Origin: Pararhizobium polonicum
GTDB lineage: Bacteria > Pseudomonadota > Alphaproteobacteria > Rhizobiales > Rhizobiaceae
Direction: 5' to 3'
NCBI RefSeq assembly: GCF_001687365.1
Contig: NZ_LGLV01000019.1
Span: forward strand, 1 to 64,000
Length of the DNA stretch: 64,000 nucleotides
A model generated the notes under the pieces. The model made no database searches. It was not told the DNA's origin and saw only the letters and a list, made by a program, of their open reading frames with translations. Numbering within the stretch: the stretch's first letter is position 1; every line of letters starts with the position of its first letter. The translations under genes were made by a program, and so were the position numbers. Of this stretch, positions 18,736-28,212 are shown piece by piece.

Positions 18736-19799
18736 CGCGCGCGCGTCCTCGGGTCAAGCGTCCGGTAGAGAAGATCGGACAGGATATTGATGGCGATGAA
18801 GACGGAACCGATGACGATGGTGCCGCCCAGCACCGCGTTCATGTCGGCATTCTGCAGCGAGTTGGTGATGTAGAGACCAAGGCCCGGCCAGGCAAAGACT
18901 GTCTCCGTCAGCACCGAGCCTTCCAGAAGCCCGGCATAGGACAACGCAATCACCGTCACCAGCGGCACCGCGGCATTGCGCAGCGCGTGGCCCCAGATGA
19001 TCCGGGTCTCCGACAAGCCCTTGGCGCGCGCGGCGACGATATATTCCTGGCTGAGTTCGTTGAGCATGAAACTGCGGGTCATGCGGCTGATATAGGCCAG
19101 CGAGAAATAGCCGAGCAGGCCGGCCGGCAGGATGATATGGCGGAAGACGTCGCGGAACACGTCCCACTGCCCTTGCCAGAGCGAGTCGATCAGATAGAGG
19201 CCGGTCACCGGCGTAAAACTGTATTCGTAGACAATATCGATGCGGCCGGGATAAGCGACCCATCTGAGCTTGGCGTAGAAGAACAGCAGCGACAGCAGGG
19301 CCAGCCAGAAGATCGGCACGGAATAACCGACAAGCCCGACGACGCGGACGATCTGGTCGGCGATCGAGCCGCGCTTGACGGCCGCCAGCACGCCAAGCGG
19401 CACGCCGATAAGGCTGCCGATGATGGTGCCCAGCGTTGCAAGCTCCAGCGTGGCGGGGAAGACGCGGCGTATATCGACCATCACCGGATTGGTTGTCAGC
19501 ACCGAGGTGCCGAAATTGCCGGTCAACGCATCCCGAACATAGAGATAGAACTGTTCATAGAGCGGTTTGTTGAACCCCATCAGTTCGCGCGTCCGCTCGA
19601 CCACATGCGCCGGTGCCCGGTCGCCGAGCACGGCCAGAACCGGATCGATCGGGATGACCCGGCCGATGAAGAAGGTCACGGCGAGCAGACCGAGATAGGT
19701 CGTAACGATGATGACAAGAAAGCGCAGGACACTTTTTGCCCAGCCGTTGGCGCGGGCGCGTTTGCGCCCGGCCAGTTGCGTTGTTTCGGGAATGGTCAC
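18732..19799 (-). CDS. Peptide ABC transporter permease, DppB-like (GTG start)
   Basis: A 355-residue permease. The N-terminal helix is F-L-V-I-I-V-T-T-Y-L-G-L-L-A-V-T. The family segments L-G-L-D-Q-P-like (here M-G-F-N-K-P-L) and E-Y-I-V-A-A-R-A-K-G-L-S are present; the latter is the EAA loop that contacts the ATPases. Translation must start at GTG (19799), since no in-frame ATG lies nearby, and GGGGA precedes it by 6-7 bases. The gene follows the binding-protein gene by 14 bases. Confidence 0.88.
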   Translation of the reverse strand: MTIPETTQLAGRKRARANGWAKSVLRFLVIIVTTYLGLLAVTFFIGRVIPIDPVLAVLGDRAPAHVVERTRELMGFNKPLYEQFYLYVRDALTGNFGTSVLTTNPVMVDIRRVFPATLELATLGTIIGSLIGVPLGVLAAVKRGSIADQIVRVVGLVGYSVPIFWLALLSLLFFYAKLRWVAYPGRIDIVYEYSFTPVTGLYLIDSLWQGQWDVFRDVFRHIILPAGLLGYFSLAYISRMTRSFMLNELSQEYIVAARAKGLSETRIIWGHALRNAAVPLVTVIALSYAGLLEGSVLTETVFAWPGLGLYITNSLQNADMNAVLGGTIVIGSVFIAINILSDLLYRTLDPRTRAR

Positions 19800-19813
19800 C
19801 GGCTATCCCCGGC

Positions 19814-21457
19814 TCAATCCTTGGAGACCGTGAAGACGTAGTTGGTATCGAAGCTCGGGCCGAGCTTGAAGCCCTTCAGATTGCCGCGATAGCCGGCCAC
19901 TTCGGTCTGCTGGAAGACGATGACGAACGGGCTCTTCTCGAGCACCTTCTTCTGCAGATCCTTGTACATGTCGGCGCGCTTGGTGGCGTCCTTTTCGAGA
20001 AGGGCGGCCTTGCTCTCTTCCGTCCACTCCTTCGGCACGTCCCAGGTGTTGCGCCAGGCCAGCGTCTTGTTTTTGCCTTCGTCGGAATTGTCGGCGTTGA
20101 CGGTGAAGGTCTCTGCATTGGAGTTCGGATCGAAATAATCCTGGCCCCACTGGCCGATATAAATGTCGTGCGTGCGGGCACGGTACTTGGTCAGCGTCTG
20201 CTTGCCATCGCCGGGAATGATTTCCATCTTGACGTTGGCCTGGGCCAGCGTCTGCTGGATGGACTCGGCAATACCCGTGATCGGCTGGGTATTGCGCACG
20301 TCCATCGTCACCGAGAAACCATCGGCAAGACCGGCCTTGGCCAGCAGTTCCTTCGCCTTGGCGACGTCGAGCTTGTAGGGGTTTTCATCGAGTTCGCCGA
20401 GAACCCCCTTCGGCAGGAAGGTCTGGTGGATCTCGCCGATGCCCTTGATCAGGGTCGAGCCGATAGCGTCGTAATCGACGAGATACTTGAAGGCTTCGGC
20501 CACTTCCGGCTTGGCCAGATTGGCGTTCTTCTGGTTGAGGCTGAAGTAGTAGACCGTGCCCTTCGGCGCATTGGTGGTCGCAAGATCGGCGTTCTTCGAC
20601 ACTGCGTCGAAATCGCCCGGCTCGAGATTGCGCGCCACATCGATATCACCGGCTTCAAGCGCCAAACGCTGGCCGGAGCTTTCCTTCATGTGGCGGTAGA
20701 TGACGCGGGCGAGCGGCGTCTTTTCGCCGTAGTAATTATCGTTGCGCTCCATGACGACGACTTCGTTGGCACGCCATTCACGCAGCTTGAAGGCACCCGA
20801 GCCGGCATAATTGGTCTTCAGCCATTCATTGCCGAAATCGTTGTCATACTTGTATTCGGCCGATGGCGTAACAGCGGCGACATGTTCCAGCACCAGCTTC
20901 TTGTCGACGACGGCACCGACCGTCGCGGTCAGGCAGTTGAGGACGAAGCTCGGCGCATAGGCCTTGTCGACGGTGAAGGTGAACGTGCCGGCATCCGTCG
21001 CCTTGGCTTTTTCCGCGACATTGTCGCCGGTGAGACCAAACTGCGTGAGAATGAAGGCCGGGCTCTTGTCGAGCTTGACGACGCGCTCGACGGAATAGGC
21101 GACATCCTCTGCCGTCACCGGGTTGCCGGAGGCGAATTTGAGGTCCGGCTTCAGCTTGAACGTATAGGTCAGGCCGTCGTCCGAAACCGTCCAGCTTTCG
21201 GCGAGATCACCGACGATCTTGGAGGTGTCGTTGAGGTCAAGGCGGACAAGATAGCTGTAGGTGTTGGCGGTGACTTCGGCGGTCGAAAGTTCGAAGGCTT
21301 CGCCCGGGTCCATGGTGATGATGTCGTCGATCGCCCAGCCCTCGACCAGCGTATCGGCCGGCGTTTCGGCGAAAGCGGGCGCACCCGCCATCAAGATCAG
21401 CGATAGGGCAGCACCTGTCGTCAACATTCGGACATGCCTGTTCAGTGAATGCATCAT
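19814..21457 (-). CDS. Peptide-binding protein, SBP family 5
   Basis: A 547-residue periplasmic DppA/OppA-type binding protein with a signal peptide ending near A-P-A-F-A-E. The family block S-W-T-V-S-D-D-G-L-T-Y-T-F-K-L-K-P-D-L is at about residues 85-105. It lies 48 bases after an M19 dipeptidase gene, so the imported peptides are probably hydrolysed by that enzyme. The peptide specificity is unknown. Confidence 0.9.
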   Translation of the reverse strand: MMHSLNRHVRMLTTGAALSLILMAGAPAFAETPADTLVEGWAIDDIITMDPGEAFELSTAEVTANTYSYLVRLDLNDTSKIVGDLAESWTVSDDGLTYTFKLKPDLKFASGNPVTAEDVAYSVERVVKLDKSPAFILTQFGLTGDNVAEKAKATDAGTFTFTVDKAYAPSFVLNCLTATVGAVVDKKLVLEHVAAVTPSAEYKYDNDFGNEWLKTNYAGSGAFKLREWRANEVVVMERNDNYYGEKTPLARVIYRHMKESSGQRLALEAGDIDVARNLEPGDFDAVSKNADLATTNAPKGTVYYFSLNQKNANLAKPEVAEAFKYLVDYDAIGSTLIKGIGEIHQTFLPKGVLGELDENPYKLDVAKAKELLAKAGLADGFSVTMDVRNTQPITGIAESIQQTLAQANVKMEIIPGDGKQTLTKYRARTHDIYIGQWGQDYFDPNSNAETFTVNADNSDEGKNKTLAWRNTWDVPKEWTEESKAALLEKDATKRADMYKDLQKKVLEKSPFVIVFQQTEVAGYRGNLKGFKLGPSFDTNYVFTVSKD

Positions 21458-21505
21458 CTCTCTGTTCCCCTTGTGTGAGCCCGCAATGGGCCTTCTATTT
21501 CCGGC

Positions 21506-22561
21506 TCAGGCGGCTTCGTGCCAGGCTTGAGCCAAAACCCTCAGCCAGTTTTCCCGGCATATTTTTGTCAGTTCCGCATCACCATATCCGGCGTCCCGAA
21601 GGGCGGCAATCAGGTTCTGGTTACCCGCCGCGTCGGTTATTCCTTCGGGAATAGTCGCACCGTCAAAGTCCGATCCGAGCGCCACGCAGTCGATGCCCAT
21701 GCGCTCGATCATGTAATCGATATGACGGACCATGTCGGAAAGGGGCGTCTTTGCGTTTTCCAGCCCGTCGGGACGCAGCATGGTCGTCGCATAGTTCAGC
21801 CCCGCCAGGCCCTTGCTGTCACGGATCGCATCCATCTGACGGTCCGTCAGATTGCGGGCAACAGCCGTCAGGGAATGCGCGTTGGAGTGGCTGGCGATCA
21901 GCGGCTGATCGGTGGTCTTCGCCACGTCCCAGAAGCCCTTTTCGGTGATATGGGCGAGATCGATCAGGATGCCGAGACGGTTGCACGCGCGCACCAGATC
22001 GAAGCCGGCATCGGTGAGGCCCGGCCCGGTATCCGGGTCCATCGGAAAGGCAAAGGGCACGCCATGACCGAAAATGTTGTTGCGGCTCCAGACCGGCCCC
22101 AGCGAACGCAATCCGGCCGCCTGGAATGTTTCGAGCGCGGTCAGATCCGCGCCGATCGCCTCGCAGCCTTCCATATGCAACACCGCGGCAAAGATACCCT
22201 TTTCCATCGCCGTGCGAATGTCGGCCGTCGAGCGGCAGAGCTTCCAGGCACCGGCGCGGTCCAGCCGCAGGGCAATCGCCGCGAACTCCAGCGCAATATC
22301 GAGAGAAGGCTGGCGCTCCAGCGGTTCCGACAGCGGCGTCACATAATGGCCGTTCTCGTCGGGCGTTTTCAGCACCAGATGCGCGGACGGAATATAGATC
22401 GCCGACAGACCGCCGGCGAGACCACCTCGTTTGGCGCGGGGGCCATCGATATGGCCTTCCGTGGTTCCCTCGGCAAATTCCCGAACCGGATCGCCGCCGT
22501 TCCTGGCATGGCTCCACAGTCGCAGCAACACATCGTTGTGGCCGTCAAACACCGCCTGCAT
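21506..22561 (-). CDS. M19 family membrane-type dipeptidase
   Basis: 351 residues with an amidohydrolase barrel. The first zinc-ligand motif is D-G-H-N-D-V near the start, a bridging Glu lies in H-M-E-G-C-E, and later metal/substrate histidines lie in I-A-S-H-S-N-A-H. L-G-S-D-F-D-G is the family hallmark. Such enzymes split dipeptides, including some with a D-residue at the C terminus. No signal peptide is evident, so it acts in the cytoplasm on imported peptides. ATG 22561 is preferred (AGGACGGGA upstream) over a TTG ten codons earlier. It is the first gene of the operon. Confidence 0.87.
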   Translation of the reverse strand: MQAVFDGHNDVLLRLWSHARNGGDPVREFAEGTTEGHIDGPRAKRGGLAGGLSAIYIPSAHLVLKTPDENGHYVTPLSEPLERQPSLDIALEFAAIALRLDRAGAWKLCRSTADIRTAMEKGIFAAVLHMEGCEAIGADLTALETFQAAGLRSLGPVWSRNNIFGHGVPFAFPMDPDTGPGLTDAGFDLVRACNRLGILIDLAHITEKGFWDVAKTTDQPLIASHSNAHSLTAVARNLTDRQMDAIRDSKGLAGLNYATTMLRPDGLENAKTPLSDMVRHIDYMIERMGIDCVALGSDFDGATIPEGITDAAGNQNLIAALRDAGYGDAELTKICRENWLRVLAQAWHEAA

Positions 22562-22865
22562 TCGAAAAATCCCGTCCTGCCTGATGCGCAAACCGAGCGG
22601 CGCCCGTTTTTGTCCAATTGGTCAACAATGCGATGCTAGTGAATCGCCTGCGGAATCACAATGCGGTATCAATGAATTTTCGCGCGGCAAAAATTGACGG
22701 GGGAACAATGGCTTGCCCCCTTGCGGAAAGCCGTTCGACTGTGCAGCGGGCGCGGTGGATAACCGAACACGAACGGTTGGGGAAACACCCATCGGTCAAA
22801 AATGAGTATTACCGCCGCCGGAAATCTGGCAAAGCTTGCCACCAATGAGCTTGGGGACTGCAGTT
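22562..22865. promoter_or_regulatory. Divergent region between dipeptidase operon and DUF900 gene
   Basis: 304 bases without a convincing gene. At 22610-22625, TTGTCCAATTGGTCAA is a palindrome with one mismatched pair, 48 bases before the dipeptidase start. It fits the RutR consensus TTGACCANNTGGTCAA at 13 of 14 fixed positions, but GntR-family sites can look alike. The rest, including a G-rich stretch near 22700, shows nothing I can name. Confidence 0.5.
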
Positions 22866-24140
22866 ATGATGACTGACCAGCGGACAGATGTGCCGGCACG
22901 GGGTTTCGCGCGGCGGTCTGCGACGATTGCGACACTGTTGCTGACAATGATCCTCGTCGCCTGCGCCAGCCGGCCGGTCGGCGTGCTGATCCCGTCCGGA
23001 ACGAGTACCGGCGCTTCCGAAGTCAATATGCTGGTTGCCACGACCCGCGCTCCGTCCGGCCAGCCGGGTGTGCTGTTCAGCGGCGAACGGGCGGAGCAAA
23101 TGTCCGCGGCCGAAATCACCGTGTCCATTCCTCCGGACGCCAACCGCGAGATCGGTCAGGTGCAATGGCCGAAGAAAATGCCTCCGGACCCGTCGCGCGA
23201 GTTCTCGACCGTCAGCGTCAAACCGCTGAATGTGCCGACGGATGTCAGGGGCTGGATGAAAGCAAATCTGCCGAAGAGCCGCCGCATCCTCGTGTTCGTG
23301 CACGGCTTCAACAACCGGTATGAGGATGCGGTCTACCGCTTCGCCCAGATCGTCCACGATTCAAACACCGACGTCGCACCGGTGATGTTTACCTGGCCGT
23401 CCCGCGCCAGCATCTTCGACTATAACTACGACAAGGAAAGCACCAACTATTCACGCGATGCGCTCGAGGAATTGCTGCGCCGCGCCTCGGAGGATCCGGC
23501 CATCGGAGAAGTCACGGTCATGGCCCATTCGATGGGCTCCTGGCTGACCATCGAGGCCCTGCGGCAGATGGCGATCCGCGACGGGCGGGTCGCACCCAAA
23601 ATCACCAACGTCATTCTCGCGTCTCCGGATCTCGACGTCGATGTCTTCCGCAAACAATGGGAGGCGCTGGGCAAACAGAAGCCGAAATTCACGATCTTCG
23701 TATCGCGCGATGACCGGGCGCTGACGATATCGCGGCGCATTTCCGGCAATGTCGAGCGGCTCGGCCAGATCGACCCTTCGCAGGAGCCCTATCGCAGCGC
23801 TTTGGAGAAGGAAGGCGGCATCACCATCCTCGACCTGACGGCGCTGAAAGGCGGCGACAAGCTCAATCACGGAAAATTCGCTGAAAGCCCGGAGGTCGTC
23901 CGATTGATCGGCAACCGGCTGATCGCCGGTCAGGCCGTCACGGATTCCGATATCGGGCTTGGCGAGCGCGTCGGCGCGGTGGCGCTTGGTACGGCGCAAA
24001 CGGTCGGCAGCGCCGCCAGCATTGCGGTCAGTACGCCGATCCTGATCTTCGATCCGAAAACGCGCGAAAACTACGGCGGACAGATCAACAGGTTCAACCA
24101 GTCCCTCGGAAACACCGTCAGTTCGACGGTCGGCCAGTGA
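22866..24140 (+). CDS. DUF900-family alpha/beta hydrolase, putative lipoprotein
   Basis: 424 residues. A hydrophobic segment (ATLLLTMILVACAS) ends in a lipobox (L-V-A-C), so Cys near position 31 is probably lipidated. The catalytic fold shows F-V-H-G-F-N-N-R-Y as oxyanion loop and A-H-S-M-G-S-W as nucleophile elbow, both hallmarks of DUF900 esterase-like proteins. ATG 22866 is chosen over upstream TTG because it follows GGGGA. It overlaps the next gene at GTGA, so the two are probably translated together. The substrate is unknown. Confidence 0.82.
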   Translation: MMTDQRTDVPARGFARRSATIATLLLTMILVACASRPVGVLIPSGTSTGASEVNMLVATTRAPSGQPGVLFSGERAEQMSAAEITVSIPPDANREIGQVQWPKKMPPDPSREFSTVSVKPLNVPTDVRGWMKANLPKSRRILVFVHGFNNRYEDAVYRFAQIVHDSNTDVAPVMFTWPSRASIFDYNYDKESTNYSRDALEELLRRASEDPAIGEVTVMAHSMGSWLTIEALRQMAIRDGRVAPKITNVILASPDLDVDVFRKQWEALGKQKPKFTIFVSRDDRALTISRRISGNVERLGQIDPSQEPYRSALEKEGGITILDLTALKGGDKLNHGKFAESPEVVRLIGNRLIAGQAVTDSDIGLGERVGAVALGTAQTVGSAASIAVSTPILIFDPKTRENYGGQINRFNQSLGNTVSSTVGQ

Positions 24141-25213
24141 TCGAGAGTATGGATACCATGACCGAACAGCCTGAACGCCCCCGCTTCCACCTCGTCGGAG
24201 CGATCCTGCGCATCCTGTGCACGCTCGCCATTCTGAGCTTTGCCATCTGGGGTGCAATTGCTCTGTTCTATCAGGCGCCGGGCCCAATCTGGGTCCGAAG
24301 TGTGGCGGCGGCAGCCTGGGCCATTGCCTCGCTCGTAGCGCTCTTTGTCTATCTGCGCTGGCGCTCGCGGCTGGCCTCCCTGATCTATCCCGTGATGATC
24401 GCGCTGCTGCTCTTCTGGTGGGGCTCCATTCCGGCCAGCAACAGCCGCGACTGGGCCGACGAGGTCGGGCAGATGACCTCTGGCGTTGTCAACGGCCCCG
24501 AGGTGACGCTGGCCAATGTGCGCAATTTCGACTGGCGGACACCGACCGACTATACTGTTCGCTGGGAAAACCGAACCTACGATCTCGACAAACTTTCATC
24601 CGTCGATCTGTTGCTGTCCTACTGGGCAGGCCCGGCAATTGCCCACACGCTGGTCTCGTTCGGTTTCGAGGACGGTACGTTCGTCACCTTCTCGGTGGAG
24701 ATCCGCAAGGAACGGCAGGAGAGCTTCTCGGAGATCGGCGGCTTCTTCAAAGAGTTCGAGACTAGCGTGATCGCGGCCGACGAGCGCGATATCGTGCGGG
24801 TGCGCACCAATATCCGCAAGGAGGACGTCTATCTCTACCGCATCAACATGCCGAAACCGGCAATGCGCTCGCTGTTCATGGCCTATGTCGATCAGGCCAA
24901 CAACCTGACCGAGACGCCGCAATTCTACAACACGGTGACAGCCAATTGCACGACGATCGTCTACGAGATGGTCAGCCGCATCGTCCCCGACCTGCCGCTG
25001 GATTACCGGCTGCTGTTTTCAGGCTACCTGCCCGCCTATATCGCCGGGGTAAACGGCTTCACGCCGGGCTTCACGCTCGATCAGCTGCGTCAAGGCGGCG
25101 CGATCAGCAAACGGGCGCAGGCGGCGGACGCAGCCCCCGATTTCTCGCAGAAAATCCGCGAAGGCGTGCCGGGCATTGCCCCTTTGACGCAACCGCAAAG
25201 CACCTTAAACTAG
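24137..25213 (+). CDS. DUF4105 (Lnb N-terminal domain) membrane protein
   Basis: 358 residues. Three hydrophobic helices lie in the first 100 residues (ILCTLAILSFAIWGAIALFY; AAWAIASLVALFVYL; LIYPVMIALLLFWWG). A periplasmic domain follows, with the family features R-N-F-D-W-R-T, Y-R-I-N-M-P and N-C-T-T-I (a conserved cysteine). The family is named after Lnb, a lipoprotein N-acyltransferase of Bacteroides, and a cysteine-dependent reaction is plausible. Starting at GTG 24137 it overlaps the lipoprotein gene by four bases; ATGs at 24149 and 24158 are alternatives. The pairing with a predicted lipoprotein is suggestive but not proof. Confidence 0.78.
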   Translation: MIESMDTMTEQPERPRFHLVGAILRILCTLAILSFAIWGAIALFYQAPGPIWVRSVAAAAWAIASLVALFVYLRWRSRLASLIYPVMIALLLFWWGSIPASNSRDWADEVGQMTSGVVNGPEVTLANVRNFDWRTPTDYTVRWENRTYDLDKLSSVDLLLSYWAGPAIAHTLVSFGFEDGTFVTFSVEIRKERQESFSEIGGFFKEFETSVIAADERDIVRVRTNIRKEDVYLYRINMPKPAMRSLFMAYVDQANNLTETPQFYNTVTANCTTIVYEMVSRIVPDLPLDYRLLFSGYLPAYIAGVNGFTPGFTLDQLRQGGAISKRAQAADAAPDFSQKIREGVPGIAPLTQPQSTLN

Positions 25214-25238
25214 GACCGCAGACAACAGGAAATTCCGC

Positions 25239-26258
25239 ATGAACCTCAAGGAGTTCGCAAACCGGCTCGCACTGTCGCAGACGACGGTGAGCCGTGCCTT
25301 GAGCGGTTATCCGGAGGTGAAGCAGGCCACCCGCGAACGCATCCTCAAGGCGGCGCTGGAATATGGTTACCGGCCGAACACCAGCGCACTTGGCCTTGCG
25401 ACCGGCCGTGTCGGCGCCATCGGCATTGTGCTCAAGGGTGGTGGCGAGTTCGGCCCGCACACGAGCGAATTCATGGGCGGGCTCGGCGGCCGGTTGCAGC
25501 AGGAAGAGATCGACATCCTCGTCTCCACCGTGGATTCACAGGAATCCGAACTGTCCACTTATCGGCGGCTGGCCGCCAGCAAGCGGGTCGATGCGGTGAT
25601 CCTGCATTCGCCCTTTCTCGACGATCCGCGCATCGCCCTGCTCAATTCGCTCGGCCTGCCCTTCATCGTCCACGGACGCACCAATTCGGACGGCAATTTC
25701 GGCTGGCTGGACATCGACAATTTCGGCGCGGTGCGCCAGTCCACCAGCCACTTGCTCGATCTCGGCCACCGCCGCATCGCCCTTCTCAACGGCTACCGCG
25801 GCCGGATCTTTGCCGAACACCGGCAGGACGGCTATCAGACGGCGCTCAGCGAACGCGGCGTCGCGATTGATCCCGCACTGTGCGGCCACGGCGAATTCAC
25901 CGACGAGATGGGGTTCCGGCTGATGCAAGGGTTTCTGAAGCTGGACGAAAGGCCCACAGCCGTCATCGCCGGCTCGATGATGTCGGCGCTCGGCGCCATG
26001 CGGGCGATCCGCATCGCCGGTATGAAAGTCGGCGAGGATATCTCGCTGATCGCCCATGACGACGTCTTTCCCTATATCAGCCCCGATCATCTGGTGCCGA
26101 CATTGTCCACGACGCGGTCATCGATCCGCGCGGCGGGCGCGCGGATCGGCGAAATGGTGCTGGAACTTCTGCAGGGAACACCGGCCGAGAACCTGCGCGA
26201 GGTCTGGCCGGTGGAACTGGTCATCCGCAACTCGACGGCAGCGGTGAAGCCAGCTTAG
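25239..26258 (+). CDS. LacI-family transcriptional regulator
   Basis: 339 residues with a LacI helix-turn-helix at the very N terminus (LKEFANRLALSQTTVSRALSGY), a hinge helix, and a sugar-binding core with H-D-D-V-F-P-Y-I-S-P. It follows the DUF4105 gene by 25 bases, and its stop overlaps the thuB-like stop tail-to-tail by four bases. The nearest LacI-type operators are those before thuA, so I infer control of thuAB. In rhizobial trehalose loci (thuR) the regulator is also a LacI protein. Confidence 0.88.
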   Translation: MNLKEFANRLALSQTTVSRALSGYPEVKQATRERILKAALEYGYRPNTSALGLATGRVGAIGIVLKGGGEFGPHTSEFMGGLGGRLQQEEIDILVSTVDSQESELSTYRRLAASKRVDAVILHSPFLDDPRIALLNSLGLPFIVHGRTNSDGNFGWLDIDNFGAVRQSTSHLLDLGHRRIALLNGYRGRIFAEHRQDGYQTALSERGVAIDPALCGHGEFTDEMGFRLMQGFLKLDERPTAVIAGSMMSALGAMRAIRIAGMKVGEDISLIAHDDVFPYISPDHLVPTLSTTRSSIRAAGARIGEMVLELLQGTPAENLREVWPVELVIRNSTAAVKPA

Positions 26259-27307
26259 ACCGCAAGCTCGCGGCGTTCCTTCTCGGTGACCATCGCCAGA
26301 TCGAGAACCTTCTGCAAATCCGCCGCGTGCCGGAATCCCGGCTCCACCGTCTTGCCGGCCCGGATCGCGTCGATGAAGCGCTGGTAATTTGTCAGCACCG
26401 TTCCGGCATCGATATCCTGCCAGATCCCCTTTTCGATGTCGGCGCCAAGGCAAGCCCTGAGCGTCGATCCGTCCGGCGTATGGATGACCTCGATCGCCCC
26501 CTTGTCACCATGCATGCGCAGGCGCAACTCGTTGAGATGCCCCGTCGCCCAGCGGCTGGCATGGACTACGCCCATGGCTCCATTGGTAAATTCGGCGGTC
26601 ATGGTGAAGCTGTCATTGGCATCGAGATCGTATTCGCCGATCCGGTTGCCGGGTGCCTTGTCAAAGGTCTTCAGCCGCGCGAAAACGTGATCGATATCGG
26701 TCGCCGCGCCATAGCCGGCGAAATCGAGAATATGGATGCCGACATCACCGAGTACGCCATTCGAGCCATGCTTGGTGGACAGCCGCCAGAGCCATTGCGA
26801 TTCCGTTGCCCAGTCGCCCCAGGCCTTGGAAACCAGCCAGCTCTGCAGATAGGAAGCCTCGATATGACGCACCTTGCCGATATCGCCGGCAAGAACCATC
26901 TGGCGGGCTTTCTGCACCTCGGCAACATTGCGGTAGGTGAGGTTTACCATCGTCACCAGGCCGGATTTCTCCGCGGCGGTCGCCATCTCGTCAGCCTTGG
27001 CATAGTCCTCCGCCAGCGGTTTTTCGCACAACACGTGCTTGCCGGCCGCCAGCAGCTTCAGCGTCGTCGGATAGTGGATCTTGTCCGGCGTCACGTTGGT
27101 GACCGCATCGAACTCACCCCAGGCAATCGCCTCGTCCAGCGATGTAAATGTCCGGGCGATTTCATGGCGCAATGCAAAGGCTTCTACCCGGACCAGATCG
27201 ACATCGACCGCTGCGACGAGTTTCACCCCGTCGATGGTCGCGAAATTCATGGCATGGGTATTGGCCATGCCGCCGGTGCCGAGAATGAGGAGACGGATCG
27301 GCTTCAT
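26255..27307 (-). CDS. thuB: ThuB-like Gfo/Idh/MocA oxidoreductase
   Basis: 350 residues with a Rossmann motif (LGTGGMANTHAMNF), the C-E-K-P-L-A motif, and a C-terminal domain containing D-V-G-I-H-I-L-D-F-A-G-Y with the catalytic Asp/His. The ATG shares one base with the thuA stop (TGATG). In Agrobacterium and Sinorhizobium, ThuA and ThuB together act on trehalose and related disaccharides via 3-keto sugars. The thuEFGK transporter genes are not next to this pair, so it could be a paralogue with another sugar substrate. Confidence 0.75.
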   Translation of the reverse strand: MKPIRLLILGTGGMANTHAMNFATIDGVKLVAAVDVDLVRVEAFALRHEIARTFTSLDEAIAWGEFDAVTNVTPDKIHYPTTLKLLAAGKHVLCEKPLAEDYAKADEMATAAEKSGLVTMVNLTYRNVAEVQKARQMVLAGDIGKVRHIEASYLQSWLVSKAWGDWATESQWLWRLSTKHGSNGVLGDVGIHILDFAGYGAATDIDHVFARLKTFDKAPGNRIGEYDLDANDSFTMTAEFTNGAMGVVHASRWATGHLNELRLRMHGDKGAIEVIHTPDGSTLRACLGADIEKGIWQDIDAGTVLTNYQRFIDAIRAGKTVEPGFRHAADLQKVLDLAMVTEKERRELAV

Positions 27308-28092
27308 CACTTGTACCCCTCCTCGCCGGCCTGATGCAGCTTCGGGCCGCGCTCGACAATCGGTTCCAGCGCCTCTTCGACCGGCACGTTCGGCGCATCA
27401 TGGATGGCGCTGTACGTGCCCTGCGGGTTGTAGGCCCATTTCACCGAATTGCGCAGAACCTTGTGGACATTGGCATCGTGATAGGTCGGATAGGTCTCGT
27501 GACCCGGACGGAAATAGAAGATGTTGCCGGCACCACGGCGCCAGGTCAGACCCGAACGGAACACCTCGCCACCGGCAAACCAGGAGATGAACACGGTTTC
27601 CAGCGGTTCCGGCACGGAGAACTGCTCGCCATACATCTCTTCGTTTTCCAGCACGAAATTCCCGTCGAGCCCTTCGGCGATCGGATGGCGCGGGTTGATC
27701 ACCCACAACCGCTCGCGTTCGCCCGCCTCACGCCATTTCAGCGCACAGGGCGTGCCCATCAACCGCTTGAAAGGCTTGGAGAAATGGCCGGAATGCAGGA
27801 CAATCAGGCCCATGCCTTCCCAGACACGCTTGGCGACGCGCTCGACGATCTCGTCTGATACCGCGCCGTGATCCTTGTGGCCCCACCAGAGCAGCACGTC
27901 GGTCTTTGCCAGGCGCTCGACGCTCAGGCCATGCTCCGGCTCCTGCAACGTCGCCGTCGTCGCCTCGATACCGGCATCGGTGTTGAGCGCCGCGGCGATC
28001 GTGTTGTGCATGCCGTTCGGATAAATGCTCCTGACGACCTCATTGGTCTGCTCGTGAATATTCTCGCCCCAGACGACCGCCTTGATGGTCAT
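27307..28092 (-). CDS. thuA: ThuA-like protein (trehalose utilisation family)
   Basis: 261 residues starting [15 protein letters not shown], the characteristic ThuA opening. The class I glutamine-amidotransferase-like fold has [19 protein letters not shown] and [21 protein letters not shown] site precedes the ATG. It is the first gene of a two-gene unit with thuB and lies behind two operator-like palindromes. The family is needed for disaccharide oxidation/interconversion in rhizobia. Confidence 0.8.
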   Translation of the reverse strand: MTIKAVVWGENIHEQTNEVVRSIYPNGMHNTIAAALNTDAGIEATTATLQEPEHGLSVERLAKTDVLLWWGHKDHGAVSDEIVERVAKRVWEGMGLIVLHSGHFSKPFKRLMGTPCALKWREAGERERLWVINPRHPIAEGLDGNFVLENEEMYGEQFSVPEPLETVFISWFAGGEVFRSGLTWRRGAGNIFYFRPGHETYPTYHDANVHKVLRNSVKWAYNPQGTYSAIHDAPNVPVEEALEPIVERGPKLHQAGEEGYK

Positions 28093-28142
28093 GATCAATC
28101 CTTTTCCTCGCTCCACCGGCGTTCGCCTGATGGATTTGAAAC

Positions 28143-28190
28143 CGCTTTCAATTCGAAAGCGATAGAATCGACGCAACGCTTTTGCAAGCG
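28143..28190. promoter_or_regulatory. Two LacI-type operators upstream of thuA
   Basis: CGCTTTC-AATTC-GAAAGCG (28143-28161) has exact 7-bp half-sites. CGCTT-TTGC-AAGCG (28177-28190) repeats the same CGCTT/AAGCG pattern 34 bases away, centre to centre about three helical turns. This suggests cooperative binding by a LacI-family dimer or tetramer, probably the product of 25239-26258. Confidence 0.6.
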
Positions 28191-28212
28191 AAAATCCGGC
28201 GGCGGGATGCGT

